Assembly: GCA_028671895.1 (NCBI GenBank)
Contig: CM053813.1
Span: 41,387,501-41,451,500 of the forward strand
DNA: 64,000 nt
Reading direction: 5' to 3'
Origin: Oenanthe sinensis
Lineage: Eukaryota; Streptophyta; Magnoliopsida; Apiales; Apiaceae
The position numbers were made by a program, and so were the translations under genes. A model generated the notes under the pieces. It did no database searches and was not told the origin of the DNA. It saw only the letters and a list, made by a program, of their open reading frames with translations. Of the stretch, positions 33,751 to 45,788 are shown one piece after another (within the stretch, counting starts at the first letter, position 1; each line of letters opens with the position of its first letter).

Positions 33751-36700
33751 TTATTTTTGCGGTTTTTTCCACAAAACCCCAATCTTCTTAAGCATGTTTC
33801 CATTTTTTTTCTTGAGGAAATCATCATCCATGTCCTCAGGATAACGTGAACCAATCTTCCCGGTAACAGGACTGTAGTTGCTGTCCAGCGATCCTGTTCT
33901 CTCTACTAATTTACCATTGTTCCCTGTTGAAAGCATAGATGCAGCTGCCTCTGCTGCTTTCCTCCACTGGTCAGACTGCACCTTTATCCTTCTCAACTCG
34001 GCCTCTAATTCAGAATTTGCAAACCGTGCTGCTTCCAACTGCTCAGTCATTTGTGCAACCATCCTATGACCCTTATCTGCCTCCCCTGTTGCATAACCAA
34101 GCTTCATAAGAGTGTCGCGCTCAGCTGCCCTTGCAGCATCTAGCTCGACAACAGCTTCATCACCAACATTACCCAGGTTAAGTTTCATTTCCTTGCTTCC
34201 CGACTTGAGCATTTCATTTTCCTCTAAGATGATCTGCATATCCATCTCCTTTTCTATTAAAGTAGACTTCATACTTTCGGCATCTATCTTTTTACTCTGC
34301 AGCTCCTTTTCCAATTGATTCTCTCTACTGCCTGAGAGAGTTGTTTCCAGCTTCGTTTTCATAACTTCATTCTCTTCACAAATGCCTTGCAACTCTGTTT
34401 CCTTATCCATCAAGTTTGCCCGTAGTTCTTGAATGTCTGCTTTTGATTTCTTTAGTTCCGCCACCAGCTCATCCTCCCTTTGGCTTGATGTGGACTTAAT
34501 CTTCTCCACCAACTCATAAACACTTGCAATCTGCAGAGTGTTTTGTATTTGTTCTTCATGGTACCTGATCTCTGTGGTTTCTAAAGCAGACCTCAGAAGT
34601 TCAACTTCCAAAGTTACGCATTCAAGTTCTGCTTCAATAGATTTCTCATTTCCTTTAGTAGTTTCGTATTTAACCACCTGCTCACAAGCCGAATTTTGAG
34701 AATCATTGCCGGAAATGGTGTCTTTTTCTTTCGTAAGTTTGGAAACAAGCTCTTCCAGAAAATTTACACGCGCCTTCGACTGGTCCAACTCTGAACCTAT
34801 GGCATCGTATGCTTCCTTGACTTTAGTGTTATCTGATCCAAGGGTCTCTACTGTTTGTTTGGCTGTTTCGATTTGCAACAGAGTTTGACCAACAAGGGCC
34901 TGGGCCTGAACCTCAGAATCTTTGCAATCTTGTAGCTGGGTTTTCATGTCATCTGCAAGCAGACGGGTTTCTTCTAGGTTTTCTTTCAAGCTAATTAGCT
35001 CGGCAGATGCTAGTTTTGCTTGCTTGGTCTGTCTAGCCTCTATTTCAGTTATCATCTCAAGCTGATGCTTGAGTTGCCTGATCTCATCCAGTGCAGAAGC
35101 CAATTCAGCGGAACTTTTTGACGGTATTATTTCAGATGCGTCAAACTCAAATTTGAATGCCTTGTCTTTTTCATTAGTGATCTTTTCAAATTCAATAGAA
35201 TGGGGCTCGTCAGAACAAGACTGAGATAATAATTTCTGGGACTCTAGCTTTAGAGACATGGTCAGGAGCTTCTCCTTTGACTCCTCTGCATCTTGCTCCG
35301 CTTGCTGCTTCCAAGAGTCGGACAAGCTTAACTGATTTTTCACTTTCTTTAAATCATCCTGAAGTTGTGAAATATGAGATTCCAAATCTGCAACCTTGCT
35401 TGGGCGTTTTCTCTGGCGGATGCAACAAAAAAATGGGTTAGAATTTATAAATGACAGTGATATGCAGCAGATTGGCTTTCAGCGCCAAGATAGCAACATT
35501 ATTAGACTTTTGGTGGAATGGCTGGAGGATAGATCATTTTGTCCTTTTGAGAGGCTTCGGCATTAAGACCACATAGATAATTGAAACATTTATCACTCTA
35601 TGGATCTAAATAGGAACTGGAAAGAGAAACAACAGGATATTTAGAGTGCTCTAGTGAGGAGTTTGGTAGAAGTATTTACTTGCAGAAAAACTTTTAGTTG
35701 TACATATAGAACAATTTTTCAGGGAGAGGAGATAGTTTCATCCAATATTGTTTAAAAGACCTTCAGGTCCAAATTTCTACTATTCTGAAGAGTAAGTTCT
35801 TGCATGCATTACACAGGTGTCATGCTTGTTTAGAAAGAAGAAAATGTTTTTCTCTCATGTTACTCAAAATGGAAGATATCATACAACTTATGTACAATCC
35901 TGTTTCAAGCTTCTAAGCAACCACAAGTGCTAAATGCATGAGATTACATCAACGTAGATATAGAAATTAGAAAACCAATATAGCCTGCATTTCAAACTAC
36001 TGCAGGCTTGCTGGCTCTGTTTTAGAAATTTTTACCTCAGAAACTGGACTTCTAGGTGATTTGCGGTCTTTAACTTTAGGGCTTTTGTCTTTTGGTGTCT
36101 TTAAATGGTTAGAAGAAGATGCAGAGTCAGATTCTAATCCAGTTGTCTTTAGTTGACGTGCAACTCGCGGAGTGATCTTTTCAGGAACAGAGATCTTGTG
36201 AGGCACTTTGGATGCAGATCGTGGAGAGACCTTATGGGGAACTTCTGAAGACGCACTTTGAGCAGAGAGCCTTCGAAATACTTCTGGAAGACTGGATTGC
36301 GGAGAATTTTCTTGAGCCACCTCAGAAGAACTTTTTCTGCAACCAAACAAGTCAAATGGGAGTCAATGACTGATCTGGCATACAAAATTAAACAGCCACG
36401 TTAAGAATTAGTTCAGATCGCGCAAAAGAGAAGATGCAAATGGGGTAACAAAATTATCCTCAGCATCATAAATATAAGGTCCACTACTACTACCAGTCAT
36501 CAATTGGTGAATCATTTTGAAGGTTCAAAGAAATTTATGCAGAAGACTAAATCATATGAAAATTATGAGGGGTAATCAAGCATTTTATAATAGGCTTCTT
36601 AAATTAAGATAGAAAAACAGACCAGCTTATAATATCATGATATTTGGAATGCTTATATGCAGAAAGAAGTGACGTAGATTTTAAAAAGATATAATGAAAA

Positions 36701-37674
36701 TGTCTGTGCAAGAAACTGCATTTTGTACACGTAAGAATGATTTATAATATTTTTGTATTGTAAGTTTGTAAATACAATTAACAGAATAGGAGCCATAAAA
36801 CCTAATCCTGATTCCTGAACCCTCAACAGGATGCAACAAGGATGGTAAAAAAGCACATACATAATGCAACTGCAATTCCTTGTGCATATGCGCTTCGAAA
36901 GTTATAGTCAATATATTTTTCAAGAATTATGTAAACAATTAATATATCTAGAATATAAATAACAGCTGTAACATACATTTGGCACATACTGAGCTTTTAT
37001 AGTACAGAAAGACGCATTTAATTTGTAATGTCATAGAAACCTGTAACTTAATGATTTACCTAATTGCATCTGCAATTTACCATAAAAATCATATATATGA
37101 GATTCAAGTTGACAGAATCTCTAAAAAAAGTGTACACTCAAATGTTGACATGCTATTCCTGCAAGCCAGGTGAAAACTGATTTGACCACAGCCCAGACAA
37201 CTTAAAAAATGACAAAACTCGCAAGACCCTAGTTTAATGCTTCAAACAGCAACTATAACTAGGAATCTTTCCAATTAAAAATAACTTGAAGAAATGTAAT
37301 ATTCACAAATATCTTTTATGTTTTATTGACAACTGAAATTCTGAAAAGATGAACAATTTTTAGTTTCAAAATAAAACAGAATCAATTGGTAAAGCAGGTC
37401 AGAAAAAAAAATGAACTTTTTGCATAAACCACAAAATTATGTCAAACATATTTGTGATCATAGTAAAAACTGATGATCTCCTCGGTTATAATGCGACTGA
37501 AGAGGCATTCCATGTGATAAAAGAGTAAAAATAACTCTACTTGCATACGGCATCTCAGAGCTTAAAATGAAAGAACAAACTCTGTAAATTTGATCTACCA
37601 ACTTCATTGAAAACCAATTAAAAGACAGAAATAAGATAAGCCTATCAAACTTACCTTGCCTTAGGAGTCTGCAT
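33751..37674 (-). CDS. ICR/RIP family protein (interactor of constitutively active ROPs), 660 aa
   Basis: Family members are coiled-coil scaffolds that bind active ROP (Rho of plants) GTPases at the plasma membrane or microtubules and link them to polarity and cell-wall patterning. Three coding exons: 37,674-37,655 (MQTPKA plus part of a codon), 36,336-36,036, and 35,412-33,751. All junctions are GT-AG and keep frame. The N-terminus MQTPKARKSSSEV, then TPRVARQLKTT, TPKDKSPKVKDRKSPRSP and RKRPSKVADLESHISQLQDD, is diagnostic. Residues about 110-600 are nearly all heptad coiled coil (Glu/Lys/Leu rich). SDQWRKAAEAAASML and the C-terminal KKIGVLWKKPQK match the conserved tail used for ROP binding in the ICR2/ICR4-like group. 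No lesion was seen. Which paralogue it is cannot be settled here. Confidence 0.93.
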
Positions 37675-38639
37675 ATCTTTATCTACCTTCCTACTAATAC
37701 AATAAAATGGGTGTTTATGTGATTGTTGCAACTACTTCAATGCCACCTGACCCACAGCTCCTAAAAAAGTCAGAAATCACAAGCTAAATGAGAGGAAGAT
37801 AGAGACATGAGGCATCCAATGTAAATGAAATGTCCATGACTGAAGTAAATGCTTCAGGAATAGGTTCTCTTCACCAATATATATAAATAGTACCAAATAT
37901 ATATAGATATAAAAATCATAAATCTCACATCATAATTAGATACATTCAAAAACATTAACACTTCAAGCATGCTATAGTACCTATTATTAATTGTAATTAC
38001 AAAAACTGGGAGAGCTCATGAGACAATATAAATACAATACAGGAAGATAAATGGTAAAAATACCATACCATCCTCAAACAAACTTGGCTGTAAGAGGACC
38101 AAAATATAACCCTTTAGTAAATTTGCTCATCATTCAGAGGTAAATTAGTAATTTCAAACTACCCACCATTTCTGCAACAATTATAGGGAAATTCAACATT
38201 TGGGTCCTTGACAATTTGAAGAAATGAGCAATTTTTAAAGAAGACAGCTCTTTAGAACCCACTTGATTGGTGGCTCATCTTGTAAATATACAATTATTTT
38301 TTAGTAACTTCCAAAACTAAACAGTAGTAGATCAAGAATTTAAAGCTAAAGGGAAAACAACTAGATTCACAAAATATGCAAGATTGTAGCCTAGAATAGC
38401 TACCTAGAATACTAGAGTATGCTTGATCAAACAGGCTTTTCAAGATTCCATTACTACAACAGAAAGTAGATATCTTGCAGAAAAGAAAATGATCAACTAC
38501 TGACCTTACATTTTGTGTTTGTTGTTTCCAAGAAACAAAAAATATGGAGATGTGAAGATGTGAAGATGTGAAGAGAAGAGATAAGGGGGGCTGCACTATA
38601 TTTTCATATTTTGTAGAAGACAAACAATGGAGAGCTTAA

Positions 38640-38661
38640 AACACACACACACACACACACT
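38640..38661. repeat. (CA)n microsatellite
   Basis: About ten CA units within the likely 5' UTR intron of the ICR gene. Confidence 0.9.
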
Positions 38662-38769
38662 CTGATGATATGACTAATACTGCAGGATATACATGTAGAA
38701 TTTAAATAAAGGAGCAAGTAAGATTGACAGAAAATATATACAACCGGTAGTAAAAAATTATATTCTTAC

Positions 38770-38880
38770 CAAAGGAGAAGAGAATCTTAGGATGAGACGA
38801 AAGAGTTATCGTTTTAACAGAACTCACTCTCTGACAATCGGTTGTCTTGATCAAGATTCTCTCTAGTCTCTACTGTATAA
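38770..38880 (-). other. Probable non-coding first exon of the ICR gene
   Basis: On the minus strand CTCTTCTCCTTTG is followed by a strong donor GTAAGAATA (from 38,769). A matching acceptor, TATTAG or TAG, lies about 17-20 bases upstream of the start codon (near 37,690-37,695). The purine/pyrimidine-rich 110 bases upstream of the donor resemble a 5' UTR. This would make a 5' UTR intron of about 1.07 kb. Confidence 0.5.
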
Positions 38881-41424
38881 AAGTCACAAAAGCCAAGCTT
38901 ACATTGTTAGTAGTATATACTAGTATTATTAAAGTTTTCGAGAAAATTTGGGTAAGCTAGGCGCTAGGGCACTCGGTAAACTAGGTGCTAGGGTACTCGG
39001 TTGGGTAGCAATTTCAAACAAATTAATTTAGATTGGTTTAAAATTTAATTTTATTTAAATATATATATATATATATATATATTAAATAATTACTATAATT
39101 AATACTCTATTTTCAGGATATTTGATGAGTACATATTATTTTAGTCAGGTGATCGACTATTATACTGTTATTTCAAATTCACGATCACGTCATATTTACA
39201 TAAATATTATCGATTTTATTTAATTGACCTCTAAATTAACAACTCAATAAAGCAAGAGAAGTATGAAATAAAATATAAATACAAATTGTTTTGACAAAAC
39301 TGAAGATAGGAAACAATCAGTCTGTCGCTTCAAATAACATAAATAATGTGTTATTGATTGGTTCGGCCTGCATATCCATATCTGTAGCAGCATGTTCTGA
39401 GTCCGTCTTGCATAGCCTTTCATCCTCGTTCGACCTGCATATCCACATTTGTAGCAACATGTTCTTAGTTTTCTGCTCTGCTTCCTCTACTCCTGCCTTG
39501 AGTCTGCTCCATCCCCCATCCCTTTCTGCATAGTCCTTTTGCCTTTAGTATGGATCAACCCCTTGCCTTGGCTTAGAGAGTCTTGAGTGGGCTTCCACAA
39601 GTCACCTGTTTTATTGAATTGTTCATTTGGAGGTGAATTGAGCACATCTGCACATGTGATAACATATGATTTATGTAGATGGGGTGGTCATCAATTTGAG
39701 GTGACGACATGATTGTAGCATATATGTAACTTAATTAAAAAATAGTGTAATTATGTTATCTCTAACATGTGTCTCTTACTTTATTGAATACAGTTCAGAA
39801 TTCGATATGAGAAAAGAATCCTTAAGGTCCAAGGAACTCACCAGAATCGTAGTGAAAGCGAGTCTTCGTGTTTGACTAAAATAGAATGTAATTATTTTAT
39901 GTCTTATGTGTGTCTCCTACTTTATTGAATTGCTGATTTGAAAGACAATTGAGTAAAATTGATAATACATGATTTAATGTAACGTGATGATGGTCGCTAA
40001 CTTGAGATGACATCTTCAATCTTCATTATTGCCTAACTGCAAATTGACCAAAATAATGTGTACCTATCAATACTTTACTAAACTTTTTGCCTAAAATTAA
40101 ATTCAAATTCTTAAGCCATAAGTCCATACATGACGACCGATTAACTTAGGCTAGATCATGGCAACTCAATCAATCCATTTAAAAATTGTTACTATAATTT
40201 CAAATTGTAATTTTTTTTGAAGCTAAAGAAGATTAAAGGAATTGGTCAAGAATTGAAGCTGTAGAGAGATGTTGTTGCTTGTGTTGAGATTGTGCCAATC
40301 AAATCTACAGTCCAGGAGAAGACCCTTGCGAAAATTGGTATTAAAGACAAGAAGATGAGGAAATCACTCTCAACGAAATTTGAGAAATTTGCCTATTTCC
40401 TTTTTATGTGATTAAGAGGAAGAGATATTAGGTTGAGGTAAATTTTTAGATTTTTATCACACTTGTTTATGTGAATATTTTTATGTGTTTTGGAAGATAT
40501 TTTATTGTTGTTATTGGTGCATGCATTATGGCATACTAGATAATTTATTTTGCTGACAACATACAACATGTGAGTTAGAATTGTAGTTCAAATAATTTGA
40601 AATGAAATAAAAATTATAAACATTTTTATTAATCTTACTCAAATAAGAGTATAAATTTCATTTCATTTTATTCTTTCTTGATTCCATTCCATCAAATGAA
40701 CACAGTTTTAAAGAATCATAGTTGAAGGAATAGAGGTGTTTCAGTAAGCCTTTATCAGCAGTTTGGAATTAAGGGAGATATGATATTATATTAAATTTAA
40801 AATTTAAAATATCCATTAAAATGTGATGATATTCAAAATTTAATAATTTTTTTACTTTTATAAAATAATAAAATTTGATGGATTATAATTCACTAAAATA
40901 TTTTAAAATCTGAATTGAATATTCTGTTTGTATAATAATACCTACAATATTTTTGTATAATTTGAAAAGTATCCATAATTGTCATTTTAACATTTCTGTT
41001 CTAAAATCTTGTGAAATAAAAACATTTATTTAGGCAACATTTGATATTGCTGTTGCAAACAGTTACAGCAGCTTTTTGCTGAAAAACTGTCAGAAATGTA
41101 TTTGGTAAATTATAAAAACTGCTGTATGGAAAAACGTTTTTAGTCTAAAAAATGATGTTAGCAAAAGCATGTCACCCATACTTTTGGAAAAAACTGCTTT
41201 CAGTTTTTACAGAAAGTATCTATGAATTTCATCGTCAAACCTTGCCAAAAACATTATTTTTATATATTATATCCAGTTATCTGATTTTCTTACTCCCACC
41301 ACAGCAGATTTGAACAACATTCAGAATAAAAGAATACGAGACGGGTGGAGTCGCTGATAGTAAACAAATACTACAATCATACAAATTAAACAAAACAGTC
41401 ATCATACACTAATACAAAGATACG
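38881..41424. other. Spacer between ICR and RBR genes
   Basis: No gene is supported. GCGCTAGGGCACTCGGT/GGTGCTAGGGTACTCGGT is a short direct repeat near 38,960-39,000. CTGCATATCCA...GTAGCA...CATGTTCT occurs twice near 39,368 and 39,437. A looser repeat pairs 39,600-39,760 with 39,900-40,020 (CCTGTTTTATTGAATTG, TGAGGTGACGACAT and variants). A short (TA)n tract lies near 39,060. A MITE-like patch with TTGCTGAAAAACTG lies near 41,040-41,220. Confidence 0.5.
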
Positions 41425-44400
41425 ATGTCCGCGTGGAACCCCATCGGCGCCGGCGAGAACTCCGGCGTGCCCCAGCCTGAACCGTTCGAGACCGACGACG
41501 ACTATGCATATCGTCTCCAACTCATGGAAGCCATGTCAGCTTCTTTATTAACAAACCAACCTTCATCATCCTCAAACGCCGTCGTTTCGGAGTCCTCTAA
41601 CCAAACTCAAGTAGAGTATTTGATCCGGATGGCGACTAAATTGCTGGACGATCTCCAATGTTGGAATGACAACAAACCTGCTCCACAGCCGGAAGGAGAG
41701 TGTTCGAGGAGTGTTAGTAATGAGGTTTGTAGGGTTTATTTCAAGGGTTTGGTGGAGAATTGTGTTGAGAATTGTGGTAAGATTGCGGGGATTGGTGTTG
41801 CGATTTGTGATGAGAGGAATCATGTGTTGTTTAAGACGAGTAAGCCTGTGAAAGGAGAGTCGATGAATAAACGTCTTGTTGCTGCTACTGCTTTGATTGA
41901 GGGATTGACTGCTGCGCTTGATTTAGGCCTCGCCAATGTCGTGTTTTGTTGCGATTATTATCCCTTTTATATGATGGTCAGTGATCAGCATTTCACTTTC
42001 TTTTTTGTCGTAAATTTAGTTATGTTAATGTCATGTGATTATTTGTACTGTATTGGATTTAAATTAGTTAGTATAACTTGCTTTATTTGATAATGACTTT
42101 TACGATTGTAACTGCTTTCATGTCTCATGATGATGAGGTCACTCGTTTAAATTAGTTAAGGGCAATGAAAATCTGATTATAATTTGACACCCTCTTTTGT
42201 TTAGTTCTACGGAATGGTCTATCTGCATGATTGATGTTAACATTACTAGCACGTCAATGCAAAAATTGGCATGTCAACTGGAGAGTAACGTCAGATAAGG
42301 CTCCATACCCTAAATTCTATACACATCATCACTGATAATATCGTGTGCTAAGCAAAGTAGTTTTTTCTGAAACCCGGATGGACCTAGTTGCTGCCTAGGT
42401 GTTCGCTTGTGGGCCTTGTGGCATTCTTTTTTTAAATAACATTATAATCTACATGCTAGATTTAGAGATTGAAACTTACCAGAAATGCAAATTTTGAAGC
42501 CCTGATTTTTTTGAAGCCCAGAGATACAGATTTAATTGGATTTTTACTATACATGTGTATTTTGCTTACCAACCAACGTTTCTCTTATGTATGTACAAGT
42601 CTTATATCCTTTTATCCCATTTTGCTTTTAACAGTTATCTGGATGTCTTGAGTATTTGGAAAGTTCTATATCCTTTTATCCAATTTTGCTTTCAACAGTT
42701 ATCTGGATGTCTTGAGTATTTGGAACACTTCATTTTTGTGAAAAAATTCTTCTAATTTGTCCAAATTTTTTTATCTTTGCCCACTTATTTATTTACAGTC
42801 CCACTATTATAAAGTAATTACTCCCTCCGTCCCAATTCAAGTTTCTTGTTTGACTTTTTGAGGTCAACTTGATTAAGTTTTGACCAAAAATTATATATAT
42901 TATATAATTATAAAAAATTATAAAAATTATATCATTAGAAAATATATTATATCTACTTTAAAATGTAACTTTTAATTTTCAAAAATTGTAAAATAATAAT
43001 GTCTAATCTTCGGTCAAAGTTTAGTCAAATTGACCGTAAAAAGTCAAACAAGCCACTTGAATTGGGACGGAGGGAGTAATATATTTAAACTTCGGGCATT
43101 AATGGACTGTGTCCAGGAGGTTATCATCACCGATGGTAGAGAAATTTGGAATCTGATATGTTGATATAAAATCAAGAATGAAACGCTAAATTTCTAAATC
43201 AAAGGTGAATTACCCTTTCAAGAAATTACTACCATCATATACTAAACTCTGCCAGTAAAGTTATGCGAGATACCTTGACAATCAGTCCAACTTTAGGTCA
43301 TTAATTTTAATTACGTCAACTAGTCAATGAATATTGTCAACTGTTAGTTCCAAACCACTCTAGTTAGTTGATAATCATGTACTTTGGTTGACAGGTACAA
43401 ATGAATATTGGTTGTTTGGTATTCTTTATGCTTAATTTTTTTATCAATCTCGTTTTGAACTTCTAGAACTGCAGTAGGTGTATTAGAGTATTGCGATGAC
43501 TTTGAACATGTTATTGGAAAATGCAGGTTATAGGCCGATGGTCAACGAAGCAAGATAAACTTGCAATGCTACTTAACGATGTTGAAATATTACAGAAGAA
43601 ATTCACTAAGTGCAGGCCATCTTATGTGGCCCGGAATGAAGTCAAATTTGCTTATAAACTTGCTAGAGAGGCAATAGTTTCTCAAAAGGACAAGCATGCT
43701 GGGTCAAGTAATACAAAATTCGAATCTTGTCTTATCTGTTTGGAAGATGTGGATGCATGTCAGATTTTCTTAGTAGATGGTTGTATGCACCGCTATTGCT
43801 TTTCTTGCATGAAACAGCATGTAGAGGCAAAGTTGCTCAACGCAATACTGCCCAAGTGCCCTCATGATGGTTGTACCTCTGTATTAGAACTTGATAGTTG
43901 TCAGAAATTCTTGACCCCAAAATTGATTGAGATTATGAGTGAACGCCTTAAAGAAGCTGCAATTCCTGTGACAGAGAAAATATATTGCCCTTATCCTAGA
44001 TGCTCTGCATTGATGTCACAAAATGACATTTTAGAATATTCTAAAACTATATTCCCTGATGCTCACAACTGCGGAGTAAGGAAATGCATGAAATGTCATG
44101 GTTTATTTTGTGTCAGTTGCAAGGTTCCTTGGCATAACAACATGACTTGCTATGCGTTCAAGAACAACAATTTTACTCAACATGCAGAAGATGTAAAACT
44201 GAAGACCCTTGCAGAACAAAATTTATGGCGTCAATGTGTAAAGTGCAATCATATGATTGAACTAGCGAAAGGGTGCTACCACATGACATGCAGGTATTGG
44301 TTTATGCTTACACAAACTAATACTACATCTGGTCCTTTATAACATGATAAAGTAGAAAGTTTATACATTGTTTTATAAGAAAAATCAGCTGGAAGTAGGA

Positions 44401-45788
44401 AATAAATCCCGGCACGACCGATTGCATATTGGAAAAAAATTAAGTATAAAACTATAAATATGTTTTTTGGAAACCTTGAGGTGTGTGCACTGCCTTATGA
44501 AATAGACCATAGGGATCATTTGCCACTCTTACTTTGGATGGTTTTGGGATCAGAATCTGAAGCCCTTTTCTCTTCCCCTAGAATATGTCAGTTTTCTATA
44601 AATGTTATAAAGTTGTTTATAGTTACTAATATAATGGCTTCTTCGAACACACACTTTCTAGTTTTTGTTCTGAAGTGCTATGGACATATTTAAGAAAGTT
44701 TAAGTTCAGAACTTTATTAGAATTTTTGTTATATAAAGGTTTGGCTATCTTTCTGTTAATTATCAAGAAAATCATTACATCATTCACATATTAATCCCTT
44801 TTTTACAACTGATGGATAATTATAAAGAGTTTTTGGTGTATTGCTGTTCCATTTTTTTAGGCCTTGACTATTCACTTGATTAAATTTCTTCACTAGAAAA
44901 AGTTTTTTTCCTCATGTTTTTAACTTCGCTCCACTGATTTATTGTTTTGCCATATTTGTGCATGTTCACTTTGCATGTGATTAATGTCTTTAATAATGCA
45001 TCTTTAATTAATTAAATGACCTAGTGTAGATATTTCAAGTGGTACCGAATCAAAAGAAAGGATCCAGAAACTGAATGATACAGTTAAATATTTGATCGAG
45101 AGACGGGTGTCCTTATTATGAATATGCAACTTTATCATGCTTTGAGTCTTGTATTTTTTTTTTCGAGTATGATTTTAATTTTAGGTAACTAAATATGTAG
45201 TAACTTGCAATTTGCATTACTACTAAATTCTTTTTCATTCATTTTACTTCCATAATATCTATAGTTTTAGAACTATTACTAGGTCAATCGTCAATGGTTG
45301 GATGTTGTAATGCCAGAAGCAAACATGCGTGTCAAAAATCTGGTTGATTTTTTTTTTCAGTTGAGTAAAAACCTGGTTATTATTATTTTGCTAAATATAT
45401 CTGGTTGGCTTTTGTATGTTTGTAGTAATATCAATAATCGAGTGAAATAATGTTATATTGTATATTAAATAGTGTTGTTGGCATTTCATCGTGTTGTGCT
45501 CATTGATTCACAATAGGGAGTAAGCTTTACAGTAATGATAAAAATTAGAACATGTATTGTCTCTCTTTACATTATATTGTAGATACCGTAATGTGCGTGC
45601 TATTAATTTTCTTTTTGCACAGATGTGGGTATGAGTTCTGTTATACCTGTGGATCTGAGTGGAAGAATAAGAAAGCAACTTGTACTTGTCCACTATGGAG
45701 TGAAGATTATATTTGGGATGATGATTCTGATGATGACTTATATGATCCTCCTGATAGAGATGACGGCTGGAACATCGTTTTGATGTGA
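41425..45788 (+). CDS. RBR E3 ubiquitin ligase with RNase H-like N-terminal domain, copy A, 494 aa
   Basis: RBR ligases take ubiquitin from an E2 onto a RING2 cysteine and pass it to substrate. Exons: 41,425-41,976, 43,527-44,293, 45,623-45,788, all GT-AG. Residues ~100-235 form an RNase H-like (RVT_3) fold: VYFKGLVENC, GIGVAICDERNHV, TALIEGLTAALDLGL, VVFCCDYY. Catalytic acids are largely gone: Lys in place of the first Asp and Thr in place of the Glu. RING1 starts at Cys252 (CLICLED, CMHRYCFSCM, CPHDGC). IBR has YCPYPRC, CMKCHGLFCVSCKVPWH. RING2 has QCVKCNHMIEL, GCYHMTCRCGYEFCYTCG; the Cys before YHM is the expected catalytic one. The acidic tail DDDSDDDLYDPPDRDD is not shared with copy C. 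Plant RBR genes with RNase H domains are a known subfamily. Intron 1 holds a Stowaway MITE and a 64-base duplication. Confidence 0.93.
42603..42731. repeat. 64-base tandem duplication in intron 1 of RBR copy A
   Basis: Two adjacent copies start with TATATCCTTTTATCC at 42,603 and 42,667 and share GTTATCTGGATGTCTTGAGT. Only a few bases differ. Confidence 0.9.
42821..43076. mobile_element. Stowaway-like (Tc1/Mariner) MITE in intron 1 of RBR copy A
   Basis: A 256-base element with TIRs CTCCCTCCGTCCCAATTCAA at the left and the exact inverse at the right. TA duplications flank it at 42,819-42,820 and 43,077-43,078. The CTCCCTCCGTCC end is the hallmark of plant Stowaway elements. The inner arms also pair (TTGACTTTTTGAGGTCAA and GTCAAAGTTTAGTCAAATTG regions). 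Confidence 0.95.

Noticed and set aside
33878..34888. Several Ser-rich plus-strand frames
   Set aside because: Antisense shadows of the coiled-coil ICR exon.
39291..39533. 80-residue plus-strand frame, Ser-rich
   Set aside because: Covers two direct repeats and lacks any known motif; no promoter or splice context.
40200..40440. Less AT-rich patch with broken frames (EIVPIKSTVQEKTLAKIGIK)
   Set aside because: Possibly an old gene fragment, but I recognise no family and it has stops on all sides.
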